A DNA stretch of 64,000 nucleotides from Halodesulfovibrio aestuarii DSM 17919 = ATCC 29578 (lineage in GTDB: Bacteria > Desulfobacterota > Desulfovibrionia > Desulfovibrionales > Desulfovibrionaceae). Where the stretch lies: positions 1 to 64,000 of the forward strand of contig NZ_ARQF01000015.1 in assembly GCF_000384815.1 (NCBI RefSeq). The letters run 5' to 3'. Positions 8,873 through 17,085 of the stretch are shown piece by piece (the first letter of the stretch is position 1; each line of letters opens with the position of its first letter). The translations under genes and the position numbers were made by a program. The notes below the pieces were generated by a model. It ran no database searches. It was not told where the DNA came from and saw nothing but the letters and a program-made list of their open reading frames with translations.

Positions 8873-9709
8873 ATGTTCTCCCCATCCTCATTACTGCACC
8901 GCCTTCTTGTCACAATCCTTATGTTCAGTGCAGCCGGTTGCGCATTGCATTCTCCAACGGCAACAGAACTAGCAACTGAGAACAAATTTATCCGCCATGT
9001 CTACACTGCCCCCACCTTCGACATAGTAGCGTACACCCGTTTCGCTCCGAGCGATGACCTTACAGTTTACATAGAAGGCGACGGTCGGGCATGGCTCACG
9101 CGAACCAGACCATCCTCCGACCCTACGCCCGTACCACCGCTGGCACTTGCTCTAGCCGTAAAAGACCCTACGCCCAACGTTGTATATCTTGCCCGCCCCT
9201 GCCAATATACAGCAGGCACGTCAGGATTTAGAACATGCACAACACGCGACTGGACCTCTGCCCGTATGAGTCCTGACGTTATCAATGACATGAACAATGC
9301 GTTGACTCAAATCAAAACAGAAAGCGGTGCTCGACGGTTACATTTGGTGGGCTACTCCGGAGGGGGAGGTGTGGCCATATTACTTGCAGCACAACGGAAA
9401 GATGTCGCTTCAATCCGCACCGTAGCCGGCAATCTTAATATTTCATTATGGACTCGGCTGCATAATATCTCCCCTCTTTCCGGCTCGCTGCCCCCCGAAA
9501 ACTATACTCATGCGGTACGTAACATCCCCCAGACACATTACGTGGGTGCAGAAGACTCAAACATTCCAGTAGAAATTGCCAAATCTTTTATCAAAAGATC
9601 CTCTGGAGCCCACATTGCTGTAAACGTCATTTCTGGCTGCTCTCACTCCAAAGGCTGGGAAGAGAAATGGCCATATCTATTACACGCCTATCATCAAAAC
9701 GTCCCCTAA
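8873..9709 (+). CDS. alpha/beta-hydrolase-like lipoprotein
   Basis: 278 residues from the ATG at 8873. An upstream in-frame TTG at 8837 lies inside the preceding terminator and is rejected. The N-terminus is a lipoprotein signal with lipobox SAAGC, so the mature protein is probably anchored in the outer or inner membrane facing the periplasm. The segment HLVGYSGGGG contains a nucleophile-elbow motif (G-Y-S-G-G), a late aspartate is seen in VGAEDSNIP and a histidine in SGCSHSKGW, together a plausible Ser-Asp-His triad. The substrate is unknown. It is not clearly in an operon with its neighbours. Confidence 0.78.
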   Translation: MFSPSSLLHRLLVTILMFSAAGCALHSPTATELATENKFIRHVYTAPTFDIVAYTRFAPSDDLTVYIEGDGRAWLTRTRPSSDPTPVPPLALALAVKDPTPNVVYLARPCQYTAGTSGFRTCTTRDWTSARMSPDVINDMNNALTQIKTESGARRLHLVGYSGGGGVAILLAAQRKDVASIRTVAGNLNISLWTRLHNISPLSGSLPPENYTHAVRNIPQTHYVGAEDSNIPVEIAKSFIKRSSGAHIAVNVISGCSHSKGWEEKWPYLLHAYHQNVP

Positions 9710-9919
9710 TATGCTTTTTATAGATGAAGGCAGTATCGCTTTTCATCCCCTATTCCAGCGGTTGCACCTACAGTAATTACACGATATGACGTGCATGACG
9801 AGAGCGCTGTGAAAACATTTTGCAGTGCCACTTCAAGTCAGTTTCTCTATGAAGAAGAAACTAAAAAAGTACTCTTTGATTTTATTTTATATATATTGGC
9901 AACGAGATGGAGACTCTCG

Positions 9920-10624
9920 ATGAACAACTCCGCATTGGTGATTTTTTCAGGTGGTCAGGATTCTACGACATGTCTTGCCTGGGCTCTTGAACGGTTTGAC
10001 AGCGTAGCGACCATTGGATTTTCTTACGGGCAACGGCATAGTATCGAAATGGACTGCCGTAAAAATGTGTTGTCCGAGATCCGTGATATCAGAAAGAACT
10101 GGGGACAGCGCCTGACGCATGATGAAGTGCTGGAAATCAGTCTCTTCAATGAAATTGGCGGAACAGCGCTTACTGAAGAAGTCGAAATTCAGATGGGTGA
10201 AAACGGACTGCCAACTACGTTTGTTCCCGGCCGAAACCTTGTCTTTCTTACCGCGGCATCAGCCTATGCTTACCGGCAGGGAATTCGCCACATTATCATG
10301 GGGGTTTGTGAAACAGATTTTTCCGGCTATCCGGATTGCCGTGATGACACTATAAAAGCCATGCAGGTTGCTTTAAACCTAGGCATGGAGTCCCGCTTTG
10401 TCATTCATACCCCGCTGATGTGGATAGACAAAGCTGCCACATGGACAATGGCAGACGAGCTGGGCGGAAAACCTTTTGTTAATCTTGTGCGGGAGCATAC
10501 CCATACTTGTTATTTAGGCGATAGAACTGAATTACATGCATGGGGATACGGCTGCGGAACCTGCCCTGCGTGTGAATTGCGTGCAAAAGGATGGGAACAG
10601 TTCGAAAAAGGAAAGCAAAAGTAA
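9920..10624 (+). CDS. queC: 7-cyano-7-deazaguanine synthase QueC
   Basis: QueC converts 7-carboxy-7-deazaguanine to preQ0 using ATP and ammonia, in the cytosol, for queuosine synthesis. The protein is 234 residues from the ATG at 9920, which has a GGAG site 7 bases upstream. A longer in-frame start at 9791 would add 43 unrelated residues and is rejected. The N-terminal PP-loop motif is [14 protein letters not shown]. The C-terminus has the zinc-binding cysteines in HTCYLGD and [13 protein letters not shown]. The stop codon overlaps the start of queE (TAATG), making queC-queE-queD a compact operon. No preQ1 riboswitch was seen upstream. Confidence 0.96.
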   Translation: MNNSALVIFSGGQDSTTCLAWALERFDSVATIGFSYGQRHSIEMDCRKNVLSEIRDIRKNWGQRLTHDEVLEISLFNEIGGTALTEEVEIQMGENGLPTTFVPGRNLVFLTAASAYAYRQGIRHIIMGVCETDFSGYPDCRDDTIKAMQVALNLGMESRFVIHTPLMWIDKAATWTMADELGGKPFVNLVREHTHTCYLGDRTELHAWGYGCGTCPACELRAKGWEQFEKGKQK

Positions 10625-11262
10625 TGTCTTTTAAGGTTACCGAAATTTTCTATACTCTGCAGGGAGAAGGTTTCCATGCTGGAAGAGCTGCCGTATTCTG
10701 TCGCTTTTCCGGGTGCAATCTCTGGACGGGACGGGAAGAAGACCGGAAACATGCCGCATGTAAATTCTGTGACACAAATTTTGTACAGCTTGCTGAATCA
10801 GGCGGAACATTTGCCAGCGCTTCAGAGCTTGCCTCAAAAATTATAAATACATTCCCAAATATTCAACACACCAAATATACTCCTTATGTTGTTTTTACGG
10901 GTGGAGAACCTGCGCTACAGGTAACTTCCGAACTGCTCAACCTGTTGAAGGAACGAAAAGTTGAGATTGGCATAGAAACTAACGGCACACTCCCTTTACC
11001 GGAAGGAATCGATTGGATTACTGTAAGCCCCAAAGCCGGCACCCAGTTAAGTGTAACTTCAGGTAGTGAGCTTAAGTTGGTATGGCCGCAAGAAAATGTT
11101 TCCCTTGCTGATTTTCAGAATCTTGATTTTGAGCATTTTTATCTCCAGCCTAAAGATAGCCTGCAACGCTCAGCTGCGACACAGTTAGCCGTTGAGGCAT
11201 GCCGTGAAAACCCTGTCTGGAAACTGAGTTTACAGACGCATAAATATATTGGAATTCCATAG
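10624..11262 (+). CDS. queE: 7-carboxy-7-deazaguanine synthase QueE
   Basis: This radical-SAM enzyme rearranges 6-carboxytetrahydropterin into 7-carboxy-7-deazaguanine. It is 212 residues from the ATG overlapping the queC stop. The N-terminus has the substrate loop FYTLQGEGFHAGRAAVF. The cluster-binding cysteines are spread over CRFSGCNLW and, after a 14-residue insert, CKFCDT, the extended cysteine motif typical of this QueE subgroup. FTGGEP is the SAM-binding glycine-rich segment. It lies between its substrate-producing (queD) and product-using (queC) partners. Confidence 0.95.
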   Translation: MSFKVTEIFYTLQGEGFHAGRAAVFCRFSGCNLWTGREEDRKHAACKFCDTNFVQLAESGGTFASASELASKIINTFPNIQHTKYTPYVVFTGGEPALQVTSELLNLLKERKVEIGIETNGTLPLPEGIDWITVSPKAGTQLSVTSGSELKLVWPQENVSLADFQNLDFEHFYLQPKDSLQRSAATQLAVEACRENPVWKLSLQTHKYIGIP

Positions 11263-11271
11263 GAGAGAGCC

Positions 11272-11628
11272 ATGGAAATTTACGTTTCCTTAAGCTTTGA
11301 CGCAGCCCACCGTTTGCCGAATGTGCCCGAGGGACACAAATGCGGCAATTTGCATGGGCATACGTTCGTTACAGAAATATACGTCTCAGGTACCGTTGAT
11401 AAAACCTCTGGCTGGGTGATCGACTTCAACGACATTAAGGCCGCGGCCAAGCCGGTAATTGACCAACTTGACCATAATTACCTCAATGACATTGAAGGAC
11501 TGCAAAATCCGACCAGCGAGAATATTGCCGTGTGGGTGTGGAATAAATTGAAGCCAACCCTGCCGGGCCTTTCCAAGATTGTTGTAAAAGAAAGCCCTAC
11601 TTCCGCTGCCATATACACTGGTTTATAG
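11272..11628 (+). CDS. queD: 6-carboxy-5,6,7,8-tetrahydropterin synthase QueD
   Basis: QueD makes 6-carboxytetrahydropterin from dihydroneopterin triphosphate, the first committed step of the deazaguanine pathway. It is 118 residues, normal for the family. Zinc-binding histidines are in AAHRL and in GNLHGHTF, the catalytic cysteine is in GHKCGN, and LDHNYLND and KESPTS are conserved. A GGAGAG site lies ahead of the ATG and it follows queE after 9 bases, so it is the last gene of the operon. Confidence 0.95.
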   Translation: MEIYVSLSFDAAHRLPNVPEGHKCGNLHGHTFVTEIYVSGTVDKTSGWVIDFNDIKAAAKPVIDQLDHNYLNDIEGLQNPTSENIAVWVWNKLKPTLPGLSKIVVKESPTSAAIYTGL

Positions 11629-11836
11629 CCTCCCCCCCCCCCTCTACTCTGTAGTGTATTTTCTTCACCTTCTAGTCTTATTCTGCATTGTTAAAATCCC
11701 CCCCCACCACCAGTTCATATTTCCTCCGCTGCTCTCGCGTAACAAGGAAAAGAAGTGCTGCTACCATTTGCCCCTCACCATTCCAGTAAGTTTTTTTCAT
11801 ACCAACAAGTACTAACTTCTCACGAAATTATTACAC

Positions 11837-11874
11837 AAAAATGCTCCCTCGACAGACGGTTAAGGGGGCATTTT
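11837..11874. terminator. terminator-like hairpin downstream of queD
   Basis: AAAAATGCTCCCT (11837-11849) pairs with AGGGGGCATTTT (11863-11874) with one wobble pair. It is about 210 bases after queD and probably ends readthrough from that operon before the efflux promoter. Confidence 0.55.
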
Positions 11875-11983
11875 CAGTCTCAATGTCATCCTATTCAACT
11901 AGCTGGTTCACTTTTTATACGACTTTTATCTTACACCTCATAACTATTAAATATCCATTTCCATAAAATTGATATTTCATTCC

Positions 11984-12046
11984 TTGACCAACAGCATTGC
12001 TGATTGTATCAGTACTGACTACCAACCTATTAATTAGCATGCTAAT
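11984..12046 (+). promoter_or_regulatory. efflux operon promoter with 14-bp palindromic operator
   Basis: TTGACC (11984-11989) and TATCAG (12007-12012) with a 17-base spacer form one candidate promoter. TTGTAT (12004) with TATTAA (12028) is another. The perfect palindrome ATTAGCATGCTAAT lies at 12033-12046, overlapping or just downstream of these promoters. Its length and symmetry suit a dimeric winged-helix repressor such as the MarR protein encoded after the pump genes. Confidence 0.55.
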
Positions 12047-12080
12047 GATTTTATATATCCCATTAGGAGGGATTTCCAGA

Positions 12081-13247
12081 ATGACAAACAGGAATGTCTT
12101 ATTACTGACAGTGTGTGCACTTCTGTCTCTGACTTTGTTTGCCAGCGGATGCAGCAACGACACACCTGCATCACAGGCAGCAAACACACCTCCGCCGCCT
12201 ATGGTTGCTACAACTATTGTTGCTAACGGTGACGTTCCACTTACTCGTAAGTATGTTGGACAAACTGCCGGCTCTCGAGAAGTACAAGTACGTGCCCGTA
12301 CTGGTGGTATTTTATTGGAGCGTACCTACGTTGAAGGTAGCTGGGTAGAAGAAGGCGATGTGCTCTTTAAAATCGACCCTAAACCTGCTCAGGCTACATA
12401 TGATCAGGCAAAAGGCGACTTAGCAAAACTTGAAGCAAAACTTCAAAATGCCAAACTTGAACGGGACCGTACAGCTTCCCTGCGTGATGCAAAAGTCGTC
12501 AGCGCACAGGAATATGACGATACTGTGGCAGCATATGACAGTGCTCTTGCAAGTGTAGAGGCAGCAAAGGCTCGTGTTCGCGAAGCTAAACTCAACCTTG
12601 ATTACACTGAGGTAACTGCACCTATTTCCGGCATCACCAGTAAAGAAACCCGTTCAGAAGGCAGTCTCATTACCCTTGATGAATCCGGCAGCCTACTGAC
12701 CACAATCACAGTGCTCAACCCACTGTATGTTAACTTCTCCATTCCGGGCACAGAAGATCTGGCTATGCGCCGCATGATGGCAAACGGCAACGCCCGACTT
12801 GCAAAAGATGGCTATACTCTGCAACTGCAACTGGCAGACGGCAGCCTCTTGAATGAAGAAGGAAAAATTAACTTTGCAGACAGAATGGTCGACCCAAAAA
12901 CAGGCACTATCAGCATGCGCGGACAGTTTGAAAATAAAAAAGGATTACTGCTTCCGGGTGAATTTGTACGCGTAATTATTAAAGGCGCCATTCTTAATAA
13001 AGCTATTTCCGTACCACAAAGCGCTGTACTGTTCACAAGTAACGCACCGCTTGTTTACGTGCTTGATAAAAACAACGTCGCCTCTCCTCGTCCTGTCACC
13101 CTTGGCGAGACCATGGGTACCAGCTTTATTATTAAAGAAGGCTTACAGGGGGGGGAACGTATTGTTTCCCAAGGCATCATTAAAGTTCGTCCGGGGTCAC
13201 CTGTTAATCCAGCTCCAGCTAAAGCAACCGCCCAAGGGGACGCGTAA
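12081..13247 (+). CDS. RND efflux periplasmic adaptor lipoprotein (AcrA/MexA-like)
   Basis: 388 residues from the ATG at 12081, which has AGGAGG at 12065-12070. A longer frame from 11997 would run over the palindromic operator and is rejected. The N-terminal lipoprotein signal ends in FASGC, so the protein should be lipid-anchored to the inner membrane. The order is biotinyl-lipoyl half motif ([19 protein letters not shown]), alpha-hairpin coiled coil (about residues 95-165), second lipoyl half ([15 protein letters not shown]), beta-barrel and membrane-proximal domain. Its stop overlaps the pump start (TAATG). It links the RND pump to an outer-membrane channel. No channel gene is present here, so it presumably uses one encoded elsewhere. 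Confidence 0.95.
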   Translation: MTNRNVLLLTVCALLSLTLFASGCSNDTPASQAANTPPPPMVATTIVANGDVPLTRKYVGQTAGSREVQVRARTGGILLERTYVEGSWVEEGDVLFKIDPKPAQATYDQAKGDLAKLEAKLQNAKLERDRTASLRDAKVVSAQEYDDTVAAYDSALASVEAAKARVREAKLNLDYTEVTAPISGITSKETRSEGSLITLDESGSLLTTITVLNPLYVNFSIPGTEDLAMRRMMANGNARLAKDGYTLQLQLADGSLLNEEGKINFADRMVDPKTGTISMRGQFENKKGLLLPGEFVRVIIKGAILNKAISVPQSAVLFTSNAPLVYVLDKNNVASPRPVTLGETMGTSFIIKEGLQGGERIVSQGIIKVRPGSPVNPAPAKATAQGDA

Positions 13248-16200
13248 TGTTCGCACGTTTTTTTGTTAACCGCCCCGTTTTTGCTACAGTACTTTCTGTA
13301 GTGATCGTACTTGCGGGTCTGCTGGCGATGAAGGTACTGCCTATCGCCGAATTTCCGGACATTATTCCGCCAGAAGTAAACGTCAAGGCGAACTATCCGG
13401 GTGCCAGTGCAGAAGTTATTGCACAAACAGTTGCGGCTCCGCTTGAGCAACAGGTTAACGGTGTAGAAAACATGCTCTACATGCGTTCAGTAAGTTCCGG
13501 AGACGGCACACTGAGTATGTCCGTTACTTTTGCTGTAGGTACCAACCCTGACCAGAACACTATTAACGTTAACAACAGAGTGCAGGCTGCACTTACCTCT
13601 CTACCGGAAGAAGTACGCCGTCAGGGTGTTACCGTAAGTAAGAAATCTTCCAACATGTTGCAGGTAATCAGTATTTTCTCTCCAGAAGGAAAATACGACA
13701 CTGTATATATGAGTAACTACTCTCTTGTTAACATTATTGATGACTTAAAACGAATCTCTGGTGTAGGTGACGCAGTCGTATTCGGTGCGCAGAACTATTC
13801 TATCCGTATCTGGATTCGTCCTGACCGCCTTGCACAGCTCGGACTCACACCTTCCGATATTGCTACAGCTGTCCGCGAACAGAACGCGCAGTTTGCAGCC
13901 GGTGCCATTGGTAAAGATCCACTCACTTCTCCTGTAGAACTGAGCTATACTGTTACGACACAAGGTCGTATGACAGATCCGAAAGAGTTCGGGGAAATCA
14001 TTCTGCGCGCCAATTCCGACGGAACAATTCTCCGTCTTAAAGACGTAGCCCGTCTGGAGCTTGGTGCACAAACGTATTCACTGCGTGCCAAAAATAATGG
14101 TAAGCCCGCAGTTGCACTTGGCATTTACCTTTCTCCGGGGGCCAACGCACTGCAAACAGCTGAAGCCGTTTCTGATAAGATGGCGGAGCTTTCCCAACGC
14201 TTTCCTGATGGCATTAACTACTCCATTCCATACGATACAACAACATTCGTACGTATCTCTGTAGAAGAGGTAGTGCATACTCTTGCTGAAGCGTTCATAC
14301 TGGTATTTGCTATTATTTACCTGTTCCTGCAAAACTGGCGAGCCACACTTATTCCGTGTCTGGCTGTACCTGTATCTATTATCGGTACCTTTGCAGGCAT
14401 GTATGTACTTGGTTTCTCCATCAATACGCTTACGCTTTTCGGTCTGGTTCTGGCTATCGGTATCGTAGTTGACGACGCCATTGTTGTGCTGGAGAACGTA
14501 GAACGAATAATGAGCACGGATAAACTGCCGCCGAAGGAAGCCACGATCAAGGCAATGGGCGAAGTTACTGGCCCTGTAGTTGCTATTGTTCTGGTACTGT
14601 GTGCAGTATTTATCCCAGTTGCCTTTATGGGGGGCCTTGCAGGTGAAATGTATAAACAGTTCGCGGTTACGATTGCAGTATCTGTTATTATTTCCGGCAT
14701 AGTAGCGCTTACCCTTACACCTGCATTATGCGCACTGATTCTGAAAGAAAATCACAGTCAGCCTCTGGCACCATTCCGCTGGTTCAACCGTTTCTTTGAA
14801 AATGTTACGAGGAAATATACTGCCGGTGTACGCCTGCTGCTGAAGCGCTCCTTTATCACTATAACGCTTTTCGCTGTGATTATTGCAACTACATGGACCC
14901 TTTTCCAAAAGGTTCCGAGTGCGCTTGTACCGAATGAAGATAAAGGAACCCTGATCGCCATATCAATGCTGCCTGATGGAGCTTCCCTGTCACGAAATAA
15001 CACCGTTACAGACGATCTCGTCGGACGTGTTCTAAGCACTGAGGGTGTGCGAGGTACAATTTCGCTTGCCGGTCTTGATCTGTTCTCCGGCAGTATGAAG
15101 TCCAACATGTCCACCACCTTTATTACTCTTGACGACTGGAAAGAGCGTGGCGAGAAAAATTCTTCCTTTAATATTGTTAAAGGAATCTTCCGCGACACTT
15201 ATTCTATTGTGGACGCATTTGTACTGGCCTTCAACATGCCTCCTATCTCCGGCATGAGTAATACCGGTGGTTTTGAAGCATACCTGCAAAGCCGAAGCGG
15301 CAAAGGCGTACGCGACCTTGCGCAAAAAGCAGACATGGTTGTTAAGGCTGCGGCTAAACGCCCTGAACTTTCAAGGATTACTCCAAACTTCAGTGTTAAT
15401 GCTCCGCAGCTGGATATCAGGCTAGACAGAGAAAAAGCTAAGTCTATGGGAGTGCCGGTAAGCCGTGTATTTGAAACAATGCAGGCAACCTTCGGTGCGT
15501 ATTATATCAACGACTTCAACAAACTGGGTCGTACCTTTAAGGTACAAATCCAGTCAGAATCTGACTACCGCCGTACACCTGAAGACATCAGTAACGTGTA
15601 TGTACGTTCTGACAAGGGGGACATGATCCCACTGACAGCACTGGTGACTGTAAAGCAGATTACAGGCCCTGAGGTTGTGGAACGTTTTAACGTATTCCCT
15701 GCTGCAAAACTCCTTGGAGGCCCAGCCCCCGGCTACAGTTCCAGTCAGGCACTGACAGCTATGGAAGAAGTAGTTAAGGAGACCCTGCCAGCGGACTACA
15801 CTCTTGCGTGGACTGGCTCCGCGTATCAGGAAAAAGCTACCGGCGGCACCTCCAGCCAAGTGTTTATCCTTGGTCTGTTAATGGTATTCCTTATTCTGGC
15901 AGCGCAGTATGAAAAATGGAGTCTTCCTTTGGCTGTTATCATGGCGGTACCATTTGCACTCTTTGGAGCAATCCTTGCCAACTATGGTCGAGGACTGGCA
16001 AACGACGTGTATTTCCAGATTGCGCTTGTTACTCTTGTAGGTCTGTCCTCCAAGAACGCCATTCTGATCGTCGAGTTTGCCTCCATGCTGCACAAAGAAG
16101 GCATGAGTGCCTATGATGCCGCTTTAGAAGCTGCTAAAATGCGTTTCCGCCCAATTGTTATGACATCGCTTGCCTTTATTCTTGGTGTTGTTCCTCTGGC

Positions 16201-16360
16201 TATCAGCTCCGGCGCCGGTGCAGCCAGTCGTCACTCCATTGGTACAGGTATTATCGGCGGCATGCTTGCCTCCACATTTATTGCAACTCTTTTTGTACCT
16301 TCTTTCTATCGCGCTATTATCGCGTTCACGGAAAGAATGTTTAAAAAAGATAAGAAATAA
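13247..16360 (+). CDS. RND multidrug efflux pump, HAE1 family (AcrB-like)
   Basis: 1037 residues, the usual size of AcrB-type transporters. The N-terminus [19 protein letters not shown] is the first transmembrane helix, followed by the porter loop ([18 protein letters not shown]). The central membrane block contains the family signature around [23 protein letters not shown], whose two aspartates carry the proton relay. A second large periplasmic loop (about 560-870) and six C-terminal helices follow. It uses the proton gradient to expel hydrophobic compounds together with the adaptor encoded just upstream, with which it is translationally coupled. Substrates cannot be told from sequence. Confidence 0.96.
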   Translation: MFARFFVNRPVFATVLSVVIVLAGLLAMKVLPIAEFPDIIPPEVNVKANYPGASAEVIAQTVAAPLEQQVNGVENMLYMRSVSSGDGTLSMSVTFAVGTNPDQNTINVNNRVQAALTSLPEEVRRQGVTVSKKSSNMLQVISIFSPEGKYDTVYMSNYSLVNIIDDLKRISGVGDAVVFGAQNYSIRIWIRPDRLAQLGLTPSDIATAVREQNAQFAAGAIGKDPLTSPVELSYTVTTQGRMTDPKEFGEIILRANSDGTILRLKDVARLELGAQTYSLRAKNNGKPAVALGIYLSPGANALQTAEAVSDKMAELSQRFPDGINYSIPYDTTTFVRISVEEVVHTLAEAFILVFAIIYLFLQNWRATLIPCLAVPVSIIGTFAGMYVLGFSINTLTLFGLVLAIGIVVDDAIVVLENVERIMSTDKLPPKEATIKAMGEVTGPVVAIVLVLCAVFIPVAFMGGLAGEMYKQFAVTIAVSVIISGIVALTLTPALCALILKENHSQPLAPFRWFNRFFENVTRKYTAGVRLLLKRSFITITLFAVIIATTWTLFQKVPSALVPNEDKGTLIAISMLPDGASLSRNNTVTDDLVGRVLSTEGVRGTISLAGLDLFSGSMKSNMSTTFITLDDWKERGEKNSSFNIVKGIFRDTYSIVDAFVLAFNMPPISGMSNTGGFEAYLQSRSGKGVRDLAQKADMVVKAAAKRPELSRITPNFSVNAPQLDIRLDREKAKSMGVPVSRVFETMQATFGAYYINDFNKLGRTFKVQIQSESDYRRTPEDISNVYVRSDKGDMIPLTALVTVKQITGPEVVERFNVFPAAKLLGGPAPGYSSSQALTAMEEVVKETLPADYTLAWTGSAYQEKATGGTSSQVFILGLLMVFLILAAQYEKWSLPLAVIMAVPFALFGAILANYGRGLANDVYFQIALVTLVGLSSKNAILIVEFASMLHKEGMSAYDAALEAAKMRFRPIVMTSLAFILGVVPLAISSGAGAASRHSIGTGIIGGMLASTFIATLFVPSFYRAIIAFTERMFKKDKK

Positions 16361-16370
16361 ATAAAATTGA

Positions 16371-16416
16371 AAAAAAGAGCTGATAGTATGGCTTGTTGTA
16401 CTTTCAGCTCTTTTTT
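16371..16416 (+). terminator. terminator or attenuator between pump and MarR gene
   Basis: AAAAAAGAGCTGA (16371-16383) pairs with TCAGCTCTTTTTT (16404-16416). It lies only 17 bases before the marR-type start, so readthrough probably sets regulator level relative to the pump. Confidence 0.8.
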
Positions 16417-16432
16417 ATAACAGGAATTAGCG

Positions 16433-16924
16433 ATGTCAGCTTCATTACGAGACATTTTACGTAGTGCTCCGCGAGAAGGCGGTCAAAAACTTGGGCTCAC
16501 AATCTGTGAAGTATCTAAGATTTGGCGCCAACTAATCGATCTGCGCCTCATGCACCTTGGCGTCAGTAATGCTCGCTGGACAGTTCTTTTAGCTTTGAAC
16601 GATTTTGAAAAGCCAGTCTCCCAAAAAGTACTTGCCGAATATATAGGCATAGAGGGACCAACTCTTGTGCGTATGCTGGACAGACTGGAAAGTGACGGCT
16701 TGGTCCGTCGCAAGCCATCTAAAAAAGACCGAAGGGTAAAACTTGTCGAATTGTGCAAAAAGACTGATGAGTTACTGGACTCAATGCTGTCTGTTGCCAT
16801 TGGCATACAAAAGGAACTGATACAGGGTATACCTGAACAAGATCTCGTTACCTGCCACAAAGTTTTGCTTACCATTAAAGACCGGCTTTCAACTCAACTC
16901 GATAAAAAAAGTGACCATGAATAA
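16433..16924 (+). CDS. MarR-family transcriptional regulator
   Basis: 163 residues with a winged helix-turn-helix in the middle: QKVLAEYIGIEGPTLVRMLD is the recognition helix region and DGLVRRKPSKKDRRVKLV the wing with the conserved DRR motif. The N- and C-terminal helices would form the dimer. An AGGA site precedes the ATG. The gene follows the RND operon on the same strand after a terminator-like hairpin, so it is the likely local repressor acting on the palindrome at 12033-12046. The inducing ligand is unknown. Confidence 0.9.
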   Translation: MSASLRDILRSAPREGGQKLGLTICEVSKIWRQLIDLRLMHLGVSNARWTVLLALNDFEKPVSQKVLAEYIGIEGPTLVRMLDRLESDGLVRRKPSKKDRRVKLVELCKKTDELLDSMLSVAIGIQKELIQGIPEQDLVTCHKVLLTIKDRLSTQLDKKSDHE

Positions 16925-16974
16925 CTATAACTTTAAATAGGGGTCACCCCCTAAACCACACAATCCTGACCATA

Positions 16975-17007
16975 GAAAAAGGGACAGCATCAAGCTGTCC
17001 CTTTTTC
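16975..17007. terminator. bidirectional terminator after MarR gene
   Basis: GAAAAAGGGACAGC (16975-16988), loop ATCAA and the exact complement at 16994-17007 make a 14-bp stem with A/T flanks. It can serve the MarR gene and, from the other side, the minus-strand PEP-synthase-like gene ending at 17086. Confidence 0.9.
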
Positions 17008-17085
17008 TTAAAAGCGGTTTCCCGAATTTTTATAAAAACACATGATAAAATCATCATTACCGCCCTCTTCAATACGCCGTTAGCA

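Larger units (their letters stand above)
11629..12080. other. intergenic region between queD and the efflux operon
   Basis: It starts with an 11-C homopolymer (11632-11642) and an 8-C run (11698-11705), continues with a terminator-like hairpin (11837-11874) and ends with the efflux promoter and palindromic operator. No gene is supported here. Confidence 0.6.

Noticed and set aside
9710-9919. Possible preQ1 riboswitch ahead of the queC operon
   Set aside because: No conserved preQ1 aptamer pattern or expression platform could be recognised in this stretch.
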